Origin: Clostridiaceae bacterium
GTDB taxonomy: Bacteria; Bacillota; Clostridia; Oscillospirales; Acutalibacteraceae
DNA length: 52,498 bases
Direction of reading: 5' to 3'
Assembly: GCA_016296885.1 (NCBI GenBank)
Contig: JAEDHT010000012.1
Location: forward strand, 1 to 52,498
Every line of letters starts with the position of its first letter. Position 1 is the first letter of the stretch. This document shows, one piece after another, positions 24,443-33,176 of this stretch. The notes under the pieces are model-generated. The model saw only the letters and a list, made by a program, of their open reading frames with translations. It was not told the DNA's origin and did not search any database. A program made the position numbers and the translations under genes.

Positions 24443-25240
24443 TTAATCTTTATTTTCGTCAGGGAGAACTACATCTGCTGTATCTCCACGTTTAAAGGAT
24501 CTTCTTGCCTTTGCAGCTGCCAGCTTTGCCTTTCTGTTCTTGTCATATGCCATAACCAGAACAAAAGATATTCCGCACAAACCAATCACGATAGAGGCAA
24601 TGCCACCTGCAAGCCAATAGTAAAGCGAAGAATCAGACTTTTTATCATTCTCTTTGATAAAGCTAAAATCGCCCTTTCCTGTGTTTTTCACCACAACGCT
24701 ACCTGTCTCACTGTCTTCCTCAAGGTCGAGAGAGATTGTAGACCATGTGTCACCGGTAATTACACTTCGTGTGTTCTGTGTAACCTCAGAGTAATATGCG
24801 TTGTTTTGACCCTCCTGATAAGTTCCTTGGTTATAATTATAGTCATAATCAATACTTTCAACATAACCATCGCCACCATCATCAAATGAAGGTTCTGCAG
24901 GCTCACTGCTATCCAAACTTATCACGTCTGATTCATATTCTGATTCTACGTCAGTAGACGAATCTACGTATGATGAATCTACATACGATGAATCTACCGT
25001 CGTGTCTGATTCGATAGGCTCAGTAGAGCTATATTCCACCTGCGAATCCACATAATCGGAGGATTGCTCATAGACGCTACTGTCAACCGGTTGATCAATC
25101 TGCGAATCAACTACTTCAATTGGCTCATCCTCGCCCACAGCAATGTTGCTCATCTGATATGCCATAGCCGGCACACAAGCGATCGCTACCGCCAATGTAA
25201 ACACCATAACAAGGCTCAAAAGCTTATATTTATTTTTCAT
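24443..25240 (-). CDS. Secreted/membrane protein with acidic Asp-Ser-Val repeats
   Basis: This 265-residue protein starts at ATG 25240 behind AAGGGTG and opens with a signal peptide, LLSLVMVFTLAVAIACVPAMA. The mature extracellular region (about residues 35-190) is low-complexity and strongly acidic. It has repeats of the DSSYV and DSSEP kind and many Tyr, and no recognisable fold. A C-terminal transmembrane segment near residue 215 and a short basic cytoplasmic tail follow. It resembles cell-surface stalk proteins. Function unknown. It lies downstream of the PrsA-like lipoprotein but separated from it by a terminator, so it likely has its own promoter. Confidence 0.75.
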   Translation of the reverse strand: MKNKYKLLSLVMVFTLAVAIACVPAMAYQMSNIAVGEDEPIEVVDSQIDQPVDSSVYEQSSDYVDSQVEYSSTEPIESDTTVDSSYVDSSYVDSSTDVESEYESDVISLDSSEPAEPSFDDGGDGYVESIDYDYNYNQGTYQEGQNNAYYSEVTQNTRSVITGDTWSTISLDLEEDSETGSVVVKNTGKGDFSFIKENDKKSDSSLYYWLAGGIASIVIGLCGISFVLVMAYDKNRKAKLAAAKARRSFKRGDTADVVLPDENKD

Positions 25241-25301
25241 TTTTATCACCCTTAACGCATTCGTTCTTTGAAAACCTGATAAAATAAAAATCGCATTTGC
25301 A

Positions 25302-25338
25302 AAAGTCGGAATTATCGTAATTTGATAATTCCGACTTT
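25302..25338 (-). terminator. Intrinsic terminator of the PrsA-like lipoprotein gene
   Basis: AAAGTCGGAATTATC (25302-25316) pairs perfectly with GATAATTCCGACTTT (25324-25338). The minus-strand transcript ends in CGACTTTTGC. Confidence 0.8.
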
Positions 25339-25366
25339 ATGAATAAACATTATTTAATCTATCAAA

Positions 25367-26659
25367 TTACTCAGCAACAAACATAGATACATCATACTTA
25401 GAAATCTCTTTGTCGTTTGATGTAACATCACCGGAAATCTTTGCTACTATATCAGCTGTATAAGCCTTGAAATCCTCATCCTTGTATTCATAAAGAAGAG
25501 TATCTCTGTTCATACCGCTTGTAACCTCGTTGAGCTTATACTCAGGCTCAGCCTCTGCATCATCAGCTTCTGTATCAGCTGTATCAGCATTCTCTGTTGT
25601 ATCTGCTGTTTCGTCAGCTGTATCGTCTGTTGTTTCTGTTTCAATTGTTGGCATCTCGATAGTGAGGAAGTCCACATACTCTTTGATGTCACCCTTGAAC
25701 ACTACATAAATACCGTCTTCAGCTTCAACAACCTTTGCCTTGTTATCGCCAAGCTCTTTTACAGCGCTGAGGATAGCTTCATCAGCAGAAGAAGAATCCA
25801 GCTTTTCTGTTCTTGCCACTGTAGGATCAGATGTGATCTCATATTTCTTCATATAATCGAGCACGCCATTGCCAAAGCTCTCTGCTGACTCTGTGCTCTT
25901 TGCGATACCCTCAAAAACTTCTTTATATTCTTTCTTAAGCTCGTCTGAGATATCAACCTCAGTGGTTGTGTCTGTGTCAGCACCCTCCACTGTTTCTGTG
26001 GTCTTGTAGCTTGCAAAAACATATCTATAGTGAGTATAGCTCTCTGTAAAATACTTTTCTAATTCGTCGTTAGAAACTTCTTGCTTACCACCTGAAGCAT
26101 ATAAGCCCTTGAAGATAGCATCCTTGTAATATTCGTATGCAATGCTTGCATCGTAAGATTGCTTAGAAACGCCCATGCCCTCTACAGATGAATACATGCT
26201 ATCTCTGGAATAGCCTGTGTAGCCATACATAGCATACATACTCTCCATCTGTGAGAAATAATCGTCTACGTATTTTTCTACATCCTCCGCTGTATAAGCA
26301 TAGTCTGTGCCTTCTACTACGTTTTTAGCGTCCATCTGATATGCTATGTATTCCATGCAGTATCTCTTAGCTTCGCTCTTAACGTACTCAGAAACTGTTA
26401 CTTCCTTGTCGTCATTATCCTTAATTTTAGAATCGCCGGTCATGCCCTCGCCTTCATATTTGCTTGAAGCATCCTGATATGCAATGCTCATGTAGTTTAA
26501 GTACAAGCCGATCGGCACTTCCATATCCTGATAACGATAAGCCCATGCATTTTCCATAGATGTGCCGAGAGAAATAGTCTTGGAATTTGAGCAGCCGGCA
26601 ACAGCACCGAGCATTAAAAGTGCCAAAACTACAGACACAATTTTTGTTATTTTCTTCAT
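25367..26659 (-). CDS. SurA/PrsA-like foldase lipoprotein
   Basis: This 430-residue lipoprotein starts MKKITKIVSVVLALLMLG with the lipobox AVAGC. A SurA-like N-terminal helical domain is followed by a peptidyl-prolyl isomerase-like middle region (about residues 200-330). In many Clostridia a PrsA/SurA-type protein is encoded beside mfd, as here, and assists folding of exported proteins. It contains an unusually acidic, Thr- and Glu-rich tract (about residues 340-375, TADETADTTENADTADTEA) that resembles a low-complexity linker. The isomerase core motif is not clearly visible, so it may be a chaperone without isomerase activity. Confidence 0.75.
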   Translation of the reverse strand: MKKITKIVSVVLALLMLGAVAGCSNSKTISLGTSMENAWAYRYQDMEVPIGLYLNYMSIAYQDASSKYEGEGMTGDSKIKDNDDKEVTVSEYVKSEAKRYCMEYIAYQMDAKNVVEGTDYAYTAEDVEKYVDDYFSQMESMYAMYGYTGYSRDSMYSSVEGMGVSKQSYDASIAYEYYKDAIFKGLYASGGKQEVSNDELEKYFTESYTHYRYVFASYKTTETVEGADTDTTTEVDISDELKKEYKEVFEGIAKSTESAESFGNGVLDYMKKYEITSDPTVARTEKLDSSSADEAILSAVKELGDNKAKVVEAEDGIYVVFKGDIKEYVDFLTIEMPTIETETTDDTADETADTTENADTADTEADDAEAEPEYKLNEVTSGMNRDTLLYEYKDEDFKAYTADIVAKISGDVTSNDKEISKYDVSMFVAE

Positions 26660-26713
26660 TTTATTACTTACTTCCTTTCACTTAATTAAAATATATAACA
26701 CGTGAATAGGATA

Positions 26714-26742
26714 ATTATACACACATTTTTTTGTTTTGTCTA
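26714..26742 (-). promoter_or_regulatory. Promoter of the SurA/PrsA-like gene
   Basis: Minus strand TAGACA (26742-26737), a 17-base spacer, and a perfect TATAAT (26719-26714). It lies in the gap between mfd and the lipoprotein gene, so the lipoprotein is independently transcribed. Confidence 0.8.
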
Positions 26743-26765
26743 CTAATTTTCCAAATTTTCTGTGT

Positions 26766-29700
26766 CTATTCCAAAATTTTTTTCAAAATTTCGATTGGTT
26801 TTTCGCCCTCAAAAAGCTTTACAGCAAGATAAGGCTTGTTTCCGGCGTTGAGCAATGTGCGAGTGCGATTTTCTCTCATTATTTTTTCCACTGCCTTGCA
26901 CTTGATGTCTTTTATATATAGCATCAGCCTGTCGGTCACTTGTCTTATTTCGCTTATACCAAGCAAAGACGCACTGTTTCTGATAAGTGCAATTGATATG
27001 AGTCCCATTACAGATTTTGGCGGTTCACCAAATCTATCCACAAGCTCATCCACCACATCATCAGCATCATTCTGACTTCTAATATCTGCTATCCTTTTAT
27101 ACACATCTATTCTCGTGCCACTGCTCTCGATATACTCGTTTGGTATGTGAGCCTGCACGTGCAGATCAACCAAACAATCTATATCATCGCTTACGTTTTC
27201 TTCTCCTTTTTCCTCCCTGAGAGCCTCATTGAGCAACTTAAGATACATATCATATCCCACGTCCTCCATGTGTCCATGCTGAGATGCCCCCAGCACATTG
27301 CCTGCGCCACGAAGCTCAAGATCACGCATAGCTATCTTAAATCCCGATCCAAACTCAGTAAATTCTCTGATAGCGCTTAGTCTTTTTTCTGCAATATCGG
27401 TCAAAACCTTGTTTTTATAGAAAGTGAGATAAGCATATGCACGTCTTGTAGAACGTCCCACACGTCCTCTTATCTGATGTAGCTGAGATAATCCAAAGCA
27501 ATCAGCTTTTTCTATGATAAGCGTGTTTGCATTTGGTATATCAACGCCTGTTTCTATTATCGTGGTGCATACAAGCACGTTTATCTCCTGCTCCACCATC
27601 TTTCGCCATACTTCCGAAAGCTCATTTTCACTCATTTTTCCATGACCTATGCCCACTCTGGCTTCAGGTATCTGCTGTGATAGCTGATATGCACGCTGTT
27701 CTATCGTGCCCACATCATTGTGCAAGAAAAACACCTGTCCTCCACGTCTAAGCTCTCGTCTGATAGCTTCACCTATCACACCTTTGTCATATTCCATTAC
27801 ATAAGTCTGCACAGGGTATCTGTCCATTGGTGCTTCTTCTATAACCGACATATCTCTTATGCCACTCATAGCCATATTAAGTGTGCGTGGTATAGGAGTA
27901 GCAGAAAGAGTAAGCACGTCCACATTTTTCTGCATTTGCTTCAGCTTTTCCTTTTGTGCCACTCCAAATCGCTGTTCCTCATCTATTATCACAAGACCAA
28001 GATCACGGAATTTGATATCATCCTGCACAAGTCTATGAGTACCTATAACGATATCAATGCTTCCTCGCTTCAGTCCGTCTATTATCTTAGTCTGCTCTGA
28101 TGCACTGCGAAAACGTGACAAAAGCTCCACCTTTACAGGGAATCCCTCAAATCTCCTCAGCACTGTCTGATAATGTTGCCATGCCAATATCGTGGTAGGC
28201 ACCAGTATAGCGCACTGCTTAGAGTCTGTCACACATTTAAAAGCTGCTCTAAGTGCCACCTCGGTCTTACCAAATCCAACATCACCGCACAGCAAGCGGT
28301 CCATCGGCGATTTTCTCTGCATATCGTGCTTTATCTCGTCTATACATCTAAGCTGATCATCTGTTTCGCTATATTCAAACTTCGCCTCAAAATCGTGTTG
28401 CCACTCCATATCCTCCGAAAAAGCAAAGCCCTCTGCCTTCATTCGTTCAGCATAAAGCCTTGTGAGTTCCCCTGCCATTTCTTTTACAGCCGCCCTCACT
28501 CGTGATTTTGATTTTTGCCATTCTGTGCCACCAAGCCTGTTCAACCTCACGGTGTTATTCTCTTTAGGCCCGATATACTTAGATACAAGGTCTAGCTGTG
28601 TGACCGGCACATAAAGCACATCAGATTTAGCATAGACTATCTTTATATAATCCTTAACCACTCCCTGCACATCCAGCTTGTGTATACCCTGATATATTCC
28701 GATACCATGAGCCACGTGAACAATATAGTCGCCCACGCTAAGCTCCGACAAACTTCCTATCTGCTTGCTGTTTTTAGAATTTCTGCTGTGCAACGATTTC
28801 TTTTTCGTTTGGATATTGGTCTGCCCGTGCGTAATCAGCACAAAATTTGCCGATGGATATTCCATTCCCGCTGTTAACACACCTGGACATACATATATCG
28901 CGCCATCTGATATCACATCAGGTGAACGCACAAATTTTGCATCAAAGCCCTGCTCCTTAAGATCATCAGCCAAATTTACGGCGGCCTTCTCGGTGCCTGC
29001 AAGCACCACGCATCTAGCCTTCCTGCTCACAACGCTCTCCAAATCTTCACAAAGAACCTTCACACTGCCACTCCATCTGGATAGCTGGTTTGCTGTAAAG
29101 CTAGCAAGCGTGCTTATTGGCAAATCATACGAACCATGCGTAAAGTTATCAAGAAAAACAGTCTTTCTTGAGCTTATTCCCACAAGGAACTCATTATAAT
29201 CAATTCCGAATTTATCAAGCCCATTGCACAAAGTACCATCTGCCAGATAGTCCTTTATATTCTCATTGAGCATCTTGGTGTAAACTCTCATGCGTTCACG
29301 CACTTTTGAATTTTCAGAGATAAACACCAAATCTGTGCTTCTCAGATAGTTTAGTAGTGTGGCTGGCTTTTCATAAATATATGTTATAAATTTATCGCTA
29401 TATGTAGGATAAACTCCGCTCCTTATACTGCTTGCTTGATTTTCAAGAGTAATCTTCGCCTTTTCGCTAAACTTTCCTCTCAAGAGCTTGGCACGCTTTT
29501 CTATCTTTTCTGCCAGCTCGTCATAGTCGCTTATAAGCACCTCGTTAGACGGAGTAATAACTACTTCTTCCACATAGTCGGTTCTTCTCTGAGTTTCGGT
29601 GTCAAAATAGTTGATAGAATCTATCTCGTCGCCCCAAAACTCAATTCTGATGGGATTTTCGTCATCCGGCACAAATATATCCACTATTCCGCCACGCCTT

Positions 29701-30221
29701 GAAAACTGGCCTGCACCCTCCACGTTTTCACAGCGTTCATATCCGTTTAGGATAAGGCTTTCCTCCAGCTCTTCAGGCGAAATCTGCAGTTCACTTCTCA
29801 AAGTGATAGATGCCTTTGCAAGCACAGACGGCGGTATGGTGTATTGGCAGAATGCATCTATACAAGTAACCACTACATACGGTGAACCCTTACCATTTTT
29901 TATCACAGAAAGTGCATTTAACCTTTGATGTTCATATTCTCTTGATATACCCACGCTATCCCGAAACATAAAATCACGCACAGGATAAAAAACAGCCTTC
30001 ACTCCCATTGAGTTAATATCACTCAAAAGAGCATTGGCTTCTGTTTCGTCACCTGTGATGAGTATAGCTCCCGTGCTGTATTCCTTGCAAAGTGATGCCA
30101 CCACGTTTGCCTTATGCACACCTGCCAATCCACTGGCAGCAGCTATTTTGCCTGATTTTATTGTCCTCGAAAGCTCCTTATATTCACTTAAAGAAGCAAC
30201 TATTTCTGTTAAAAAATTCAT
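26766..30221 (-). CDS. mfd: Transcription-repair coupling factor Mfd
   Basis: This 1151-residue superfamily 2 translocase removes RNA polymerase stalled at DNA lesions and recruits UvrA. The N-terminal UvrB-homology region is followed by the RNA polymerase-interacting domain. The helicase has Walker A LLCGDVGFGKTEVALRA near residue 645 and Walker B VIIDEEQRFGV near residue 745. The TRCF motif region EIRQVTDRLMLY is C-terminal. Length and motifs are normal. ATG 30221 is chosen because AAAAGGATA precedes it by about ten bases. It follows the XRE gene by 47 bases. Confidence 0.98.
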   Translation of the reverse strand: MNFLTEIVASLSEYKELSRTIKSGKIAAASGLAGVHKANVVASLCKEYSTGAILITGDETEANALLSDINSMGVKAVFYPVRDFMFRDSVGISREYEHQRLNALSVIKNGKGSPYVVVTCIDAFCQYTIPPSVLAKASITLRSELQISPEELEESLILNGYERCENVEGAGQFSRRGGIVDIFVPDDENPIRIEFWGDEIDSINYFDTETQRRTDYVEEVVITPSNEVLISDYDELAEKIEKRAKLLRGKFSEKAKITLENQASSIRSGVYPTYSDKFITYIYEKPATLLNYLRSTDLVFISENSKVRERMRVYTKMLNENIKDYLADGTLCNGLDKFGIDYNEFLVGISSRKTVFLDNFTHGSYDLPISTLASFTANQLSRWSGSVKVLCEDLESVVSRKARCVVLAGTEKAAVNLADDLKEQGFDAKFVRSPDVISDGAIYVCPGVLTAGMEYPSANFVLITHGQTNIQTKKKSLHSRNSKNSKQIGSLSELSVGDYIVHVAHGIGIYQGIHKLDVQGVVKDYIKIVYAKSDVLYVPVTQLDLVSKYIGPKENNTVRLNRLGGTEWQKSKSRVRAAVKEMAGELTRLYAERMKAEGFAFSEDMEWQHDFEAKFEYSETDDQLRCIDEIKHDMQRKSPMDRLLCGDVGFGKTEVALRAAFKCVTDSKQCAILVPTTILAWQHYQTVLRRFEGFPVKVELLSRFRSASEQTKIIDGLKRGSIDIVIGTHRLVQDDIKFRDLGLVIIDEEQRFGVAQKEKLKQMQKNVDVLTLSATPIPRTLNMAMSGIRDMSVIEEAPMDRYPVQTYVMEYDKGVIGEAIRRELRRGGQVFFLHNDVGTIEQRAYQLSQQIPEARVGIGHGKMSENELSEVWRKMVEQEINVLVCTTIIETGVDIPNANTLIIEKADCFGLSQLHQIRGRVGRSTRRAYAYLTFYKNKVLTDIAEKRLSAIREFTEFGSGFKIAMRDLELRGAGNVLGASQHGHMEDVGYDMYLKLLNEALREEKGEENVSDDIDCLVDLHVQAHIPNEYIESSGTRIDVYKRIADIRSQNDADDVVDELVDRFGEPPKSVMGLISIALIRNSASLLGISEIRQVTDRLMLYIKDIKCKAVEKIMRENRTRTLLNAGNKPYLAVKLFEGEKPIEILKKILE

Positions 30222-30268
30222 CTGAAAAATATCCTTTTTCTCTAAGATATGACCTCTAAACACTCTTA

Positions 30269-30529
30269 TTATCTCTTGGTGCTATCGGTGATTCCAAGCA
30301 GATAGTCTGACGAAACCTCAAAAATTTCACATAGTGCCTTAAGCTCTCGGTCATTAACGCCTCTCACTTGACCCTCCAGCTTAGATAACCCCGAAGAGTT
30401 CATATCAACACCTCGCACCTGAAGCTGAGCCAAAAGCTCCTTTTGCTTTATATCTTTTATCTTTCTAATATTCTTAACTCTTTCACCAATTATGTTTTTA
30501 TCACCAAGAGGTTGTTTTCTTGTTCTCAT
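30269..30529 (-). CDS. XRE-family helix-turn-helix regulator
   Basis: This 86-residue Cro/CI-type DNA-binding protein has the motif RVKNIRKIKDIKQKELLAQL and the recognition helix region NSSGLSKLEGQVRG. The C-terminal hydrophobic tail DYLLGI matches the small XRE class. It is preceded by a near-consensus promoter and followed 47 bases later by mfd on the same strand, so the two are probably co-transcribed. Whether it regulates mfd, itself or another locus cannot be said. Such a regulator directly upstream of mfd is not the usual arrangement. Confidence 0.88.
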   Translation of the reverse strand: MRTRKQPLGDKNIIGERVKNIRKIKDIKQKELLAQLQVRGVDMNSSGLSKLEGQVRGVNDRELKALCEIFEVSSDYLLGITDSTKR

Positions 30530-30565
30530 ATCATTATCTGCCTTTTTTTCTCATTTTACCAGATT

Positions 30566-30594
30566 ATTATAACAAATAAAAACAACTCTTTCAA
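30566..30594 (-). promoter_or_regulatory. Promoter of the XRE-mfd transcript
   Basis: TTGAAA (30594-30589), a 17-base spacer and TATAAT (30571-30566) on the minus strand, about 37 bases before the XRE start codon. Confidence 0.8.
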
Positions 30595-30771
30595 CCGAAT
30601 TTACAATATTATTGTCGGAAGAATATCCGCAGAATTTCACATAATTTATTGCAACTCCACATTAATATACAATTTTAATTTAACTTTTGGGGATAAAAAT
30701 ACAAATTATAATATGCCATGTGCATTATATTGCTCATTAGAAAAAACGAGATAAAAATTCACATCTTTTTC

Positions 30772-30800
30772 TTGACATAATACGACAGCAGATATATAAT
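30772..30800 (+). promoter_or_regulatory. Consensus promoter of the sirtuin gene
   Basis: TTGACA (30772-30777), a 17-base spacer, TATAAT (30795-30800). The ATG is 36 bases downstream, leaving a very short leader. The 300-base gap to the XRE gene is otherwise AT-rich without a gene. Confidence 0.9.
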
Positions 30801-30836
30801 GTTGATATATTTTCACAGCAAAAGAGGTTTGGGTAA

Positions 30837-31571
30837 ATGAAAAACAATTATAGCGATGAAATAATGAAGCTAAAGGAACTTTTGCATAATGCAAATCATG
30901 CAGTATTTTTTGGCGGGGCAGGCGTGTCTACCGAGAGCGGAATTCCGGATTTTAGAGGCGATGGTGGTATGTATAGCTCTAGTCAAATAGACAATCCGGA
31001 GTATATGTTAAGCAGAACTTGCCTTGAAGAAGAACCCGAAAAATTTTTCAAATTTTTTCGCACTCAAATGGTTTACAAAAACGCCAAGCCAAATTCTGCA
31101 CATCTTGCCCTTGCACAACTAGAAGATAAAGGCCTGATAAAGGCAGTTATCACGCAGAATATTGATGGTCTGCACCAAAACGCCGGCAGCAAAAAGGTAA
31201 TCGAGCTGCACGGAACCACAAAGCGTTGCTATTGTGATGTGTGCGGTGCAATTTCTGATAGTGATATTATGTGGAACTCAAATGATGTTCCAATATGCCA
31301 ATTATGCAATGGCGTTATAAGACCGGACATAGTGCTATATGAAGAATGTCTTGATGATGAAAAATGGATAAATGCTGTAAAAGAGATCAAAGAGGCTGAT
31401 TTGCTCATCGTCGGAGGTTCATCACTGGTGGTTAATCCTGCCGCCTCTCTGGTATCTGCTTTTTCAGGCAATCACCTCGTAATAGTAAATTATTCCCATA
31501 CACCTTATGACAGCCACGCTGATATTATTATCCATGAGTCTGTAGGCAAAGTTTTAAATAATATATTATGA
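30837..31571 (+). CDS. NAD-dependent protein deacylase (sirtuin)
   Basis: This 244-residue Sir2-family enzyme removes acetyl or longer acyl groups from lysines, using NAD. Motifs present are GAGVSTESGIPDFR (residues about 29-42), TQNIDGLHQNAG, the catalytic His in ELHGTTKRC, and a Cys4 zinc site CDVCG / CQLCN. The later GGSSLVVNPA is also typical. The protein is intact, with its own consensus promoter and the AGAGG ribosome site. The neighbourhood (MITE remnant and tuf) gives no functional hint. Confidence 0.95.
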   Translation: MKNNYSDEIMKLKELLHNANHAVFFGGAGVSTESGIPDFRGDGGMYSSSQIDNPEYMLSRTCLEEEPEKFFKFFRTQMVYKNAKPNSAHLALAQLEDKGLIKAVITQNIDGLHQNAGSKKVIELHGTTKRCYCDVCGAISDSDIMWNSNDVPICQLCNGVIRPDIVLYEECLDDEKWINAVKEIKEADLLIVGGSSLVVNPAASLVSAFSGNHLVIVNYSHTPYDSHADIIIHESVGKVLNNIL

Positions 31572-31580
31572 GAGAAAAAG

Positions 31581-31664
31581 GGCTGTTGCAATGGAGGTAA
31601 TTTGCACACATTGCGCCTCCCTCGTCAGAGAAAGCCTTGTAGGTTATCATATAAAGTGCAACAG
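31581..31664 (+). mobile_element. MITE-like element, copy 3 (84-bp degenerate remnant)
   Basis: The left end GGCTGTTGCAATGGAGG and the core GCACACATTGCGCCTCCCTCGTCAGAG are recognisable. The right part is shortened and ends in GTGCAACAG, which still mirrors the left end. The internal arms are lost. Confidence 0.6.
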
Positions 31665-31730
31665 TAGGTAAAAAATTAGACAATATAACAGCCTTTTTCC
31701 ACTCAACTAAAAAAATCTTCATCATACTGC

Positions 31731-31764
31731 AAAAAAGCTCCAATCTTTCGATTGGAGCTTTTTA
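31731..31764. terminator. Bidirectional intrinsic terminator between the sirtuin region and tuf
   Basis: AAAAAGCTCCAATC pairs with GATTGGAGCTTTTT around TTTC. T-runs occur on both strands, so it ends the str operon transcript and the plus-strand sirtuin transcript. Confidence 0.9.
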
Positions 31765-31799
31765 AGAAATATATTATGCTAAAAAAGTAACTCTAAAAA

Positions 31800-33002
31800 T
31801 TACTCGTTGATAGCGATAACAACGCCTGAACCAACTGTTCTACCACCCTCACGGATAGCGAAACGCAAGCCTTCTTCGATAGCGATAGGTGTGATAAGCT
31901 CAACATCCATATCTACGTTATCGCCAGGCATGCACATCTCTGTGCCAGCTGGAAGGGAGATAACACCTGTAACGTCTGTTGTTCTGAAATAGAACTGTGG
32001 ACGATAGTTGTTGAAGAAAGGTGTATGACGGCCACCTTCATCCTTTGTCAAAACGTAAACCTGACCCTTGAACTTTGTGTGTGGGTGGATAGTGCCTGGC
32101 TTTGCAAGAACCTGTCCACGCTCGATCTCAGTTCTCTGAACGCCACGAAGGAGAACACCAACGTTGTCGCCAGCCTCTGCATAATCAAGAGTCTTTCTGA
32201 ACATTTCAAGACCTGTAACAACAACTTTTCTCTTCTCGTCTGTAAGACCAACGATTTCAACTTCCTCAGAAGTCTTAACCTGACCTCTTTCAACTCTACC
32301 TGTAGCAACTGTACCACGACCTGTGATTGTGAATACGTCTTCAACAGGCATAAGGAAAGGAAGATCAGCCTTACGCTCTGGAGTTGGGATAAAGCTATCT
32401 ACAGCGTCCATGAGCTCATGGATGCAAGCATACTCAGGAGCGTTAGGATCCTGAGAAGCACTTGAAAGTGCTACATAAGCAGAGCCACGGATGATTGGTG
32501 TATCATCGCCTGGGAACTCATACTCGTTGAGGATATCACGGATCTCCATATCAACGAGCTCGAGAAGCTCTTCGTCATCAACTTGGTCAGTCTTGTTCAT
32601 GAATACAACGATGTAAGGAACACCAACCTGACGGGAGAGAAGGATATGCTCTCTTGTCTGTGGCATTGGGCCATCAGCAGCAGATACAACGAGGATAGCG
32701 CCGTCCATCTGAGCAGCACCTGTGATCATGTTCTTAACATAGTCAGCATGTCCTGGGCAGTCAACGTGTGCATAGTGACGTGTAGCTGTCTGATACTCAA
32801 CGTGAGCTGTATTAATTGTGATACCACGCTCTCTCTCTTCTGGAGCCTTATCGATATTTGCATAATCTACGAATTCAGCGTCGCCACCGAGGTTAAGAAC
32901 CTTTGTGATAGCAGCTGTAAGTGTTGTCTTGCCGTGGTCAACGTGGCCGATTGTACCAATGTTAACGTGCGGCTTACTTCTTTCAAATTTTTCCTTTGCC
33001 AT
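31800..33002 (-). CDS. tuf: Elongation factor Tu
   Basis: This 400-residue GTPase delivers aminoacyl-tRNA to the ribosome. Motifs are GHVDHGKT (residues 19-26), DCPGHADYVKNM and the NKTD guanine-specificity loop. The beta-barrel domains 2 and 3 end in TVGSGVV. It is the last gene of the str operon and its only tuf copy in this window. A 174-base spacer with a hairpin separates it from fusA. Confidence 0.98.
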   Translation of the reverse strand: MAKEKFERSKPHVNIGTIGHVDHGKTTLTAAITKVLNLGGDAEFVDYANIDKAPEERERGITINTAHVEYQTATRHYAHVDCPGHADYVKNMITGAAQMDGAILVVSAADGPMPQTREHILLSRQVGVPYIVVFMNKTDQVDDEELLELVDMEIRDILNEYEFPGDDTPIIRGSAYVALSSASQDPNAPEYACIHELMDAVDSFIPTPERKADLPFLMPVEDVFTITGRGTVATGRVERGQVKTSEEVEIVGLTDEKRKVVVTGLEMFRKTLDYAEAGDNVGVLLRGVQRTEIERGQVLAKPGTIHPHTKFKGQVYVLTKDEGGRHTPFFNNYRPQFYFRTTDVTGVISLPAGTEMCMPGDNVDMDVELITPIAIEEGLRFAIREGGRTVGSGVVIAINE

Positions 33003-33106
33003 TGGGAATCACTCCTTAATGTTATGTTTATACGCTTGTATAAGCTTAATGTAATTCTATCAACTTTTTTTGAAAAAATCAATAGAATTTGCGAAATAAC
33101 TTCAAA

Positions 33107-33136
33107 TTATAGAAAACTTTTTCAAGTTTTCTATAA
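33107..33136 (-). other. AT-rich hairpin between fusA and tuf
   Basis: TTATAGAAAACTT pairs with AAGTTTTCTATAA around a four-base loop, a 13-bp perfect stem without a T-run on the minus strand. It may be a transcript-processing or attenuation hairpin between the two elongation factor genes. Confidence 0.5.
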
Positions 33137-33176
33137 TTCTGGTTATTATCTATAGTGAATCTTCTAAATTATTAGA

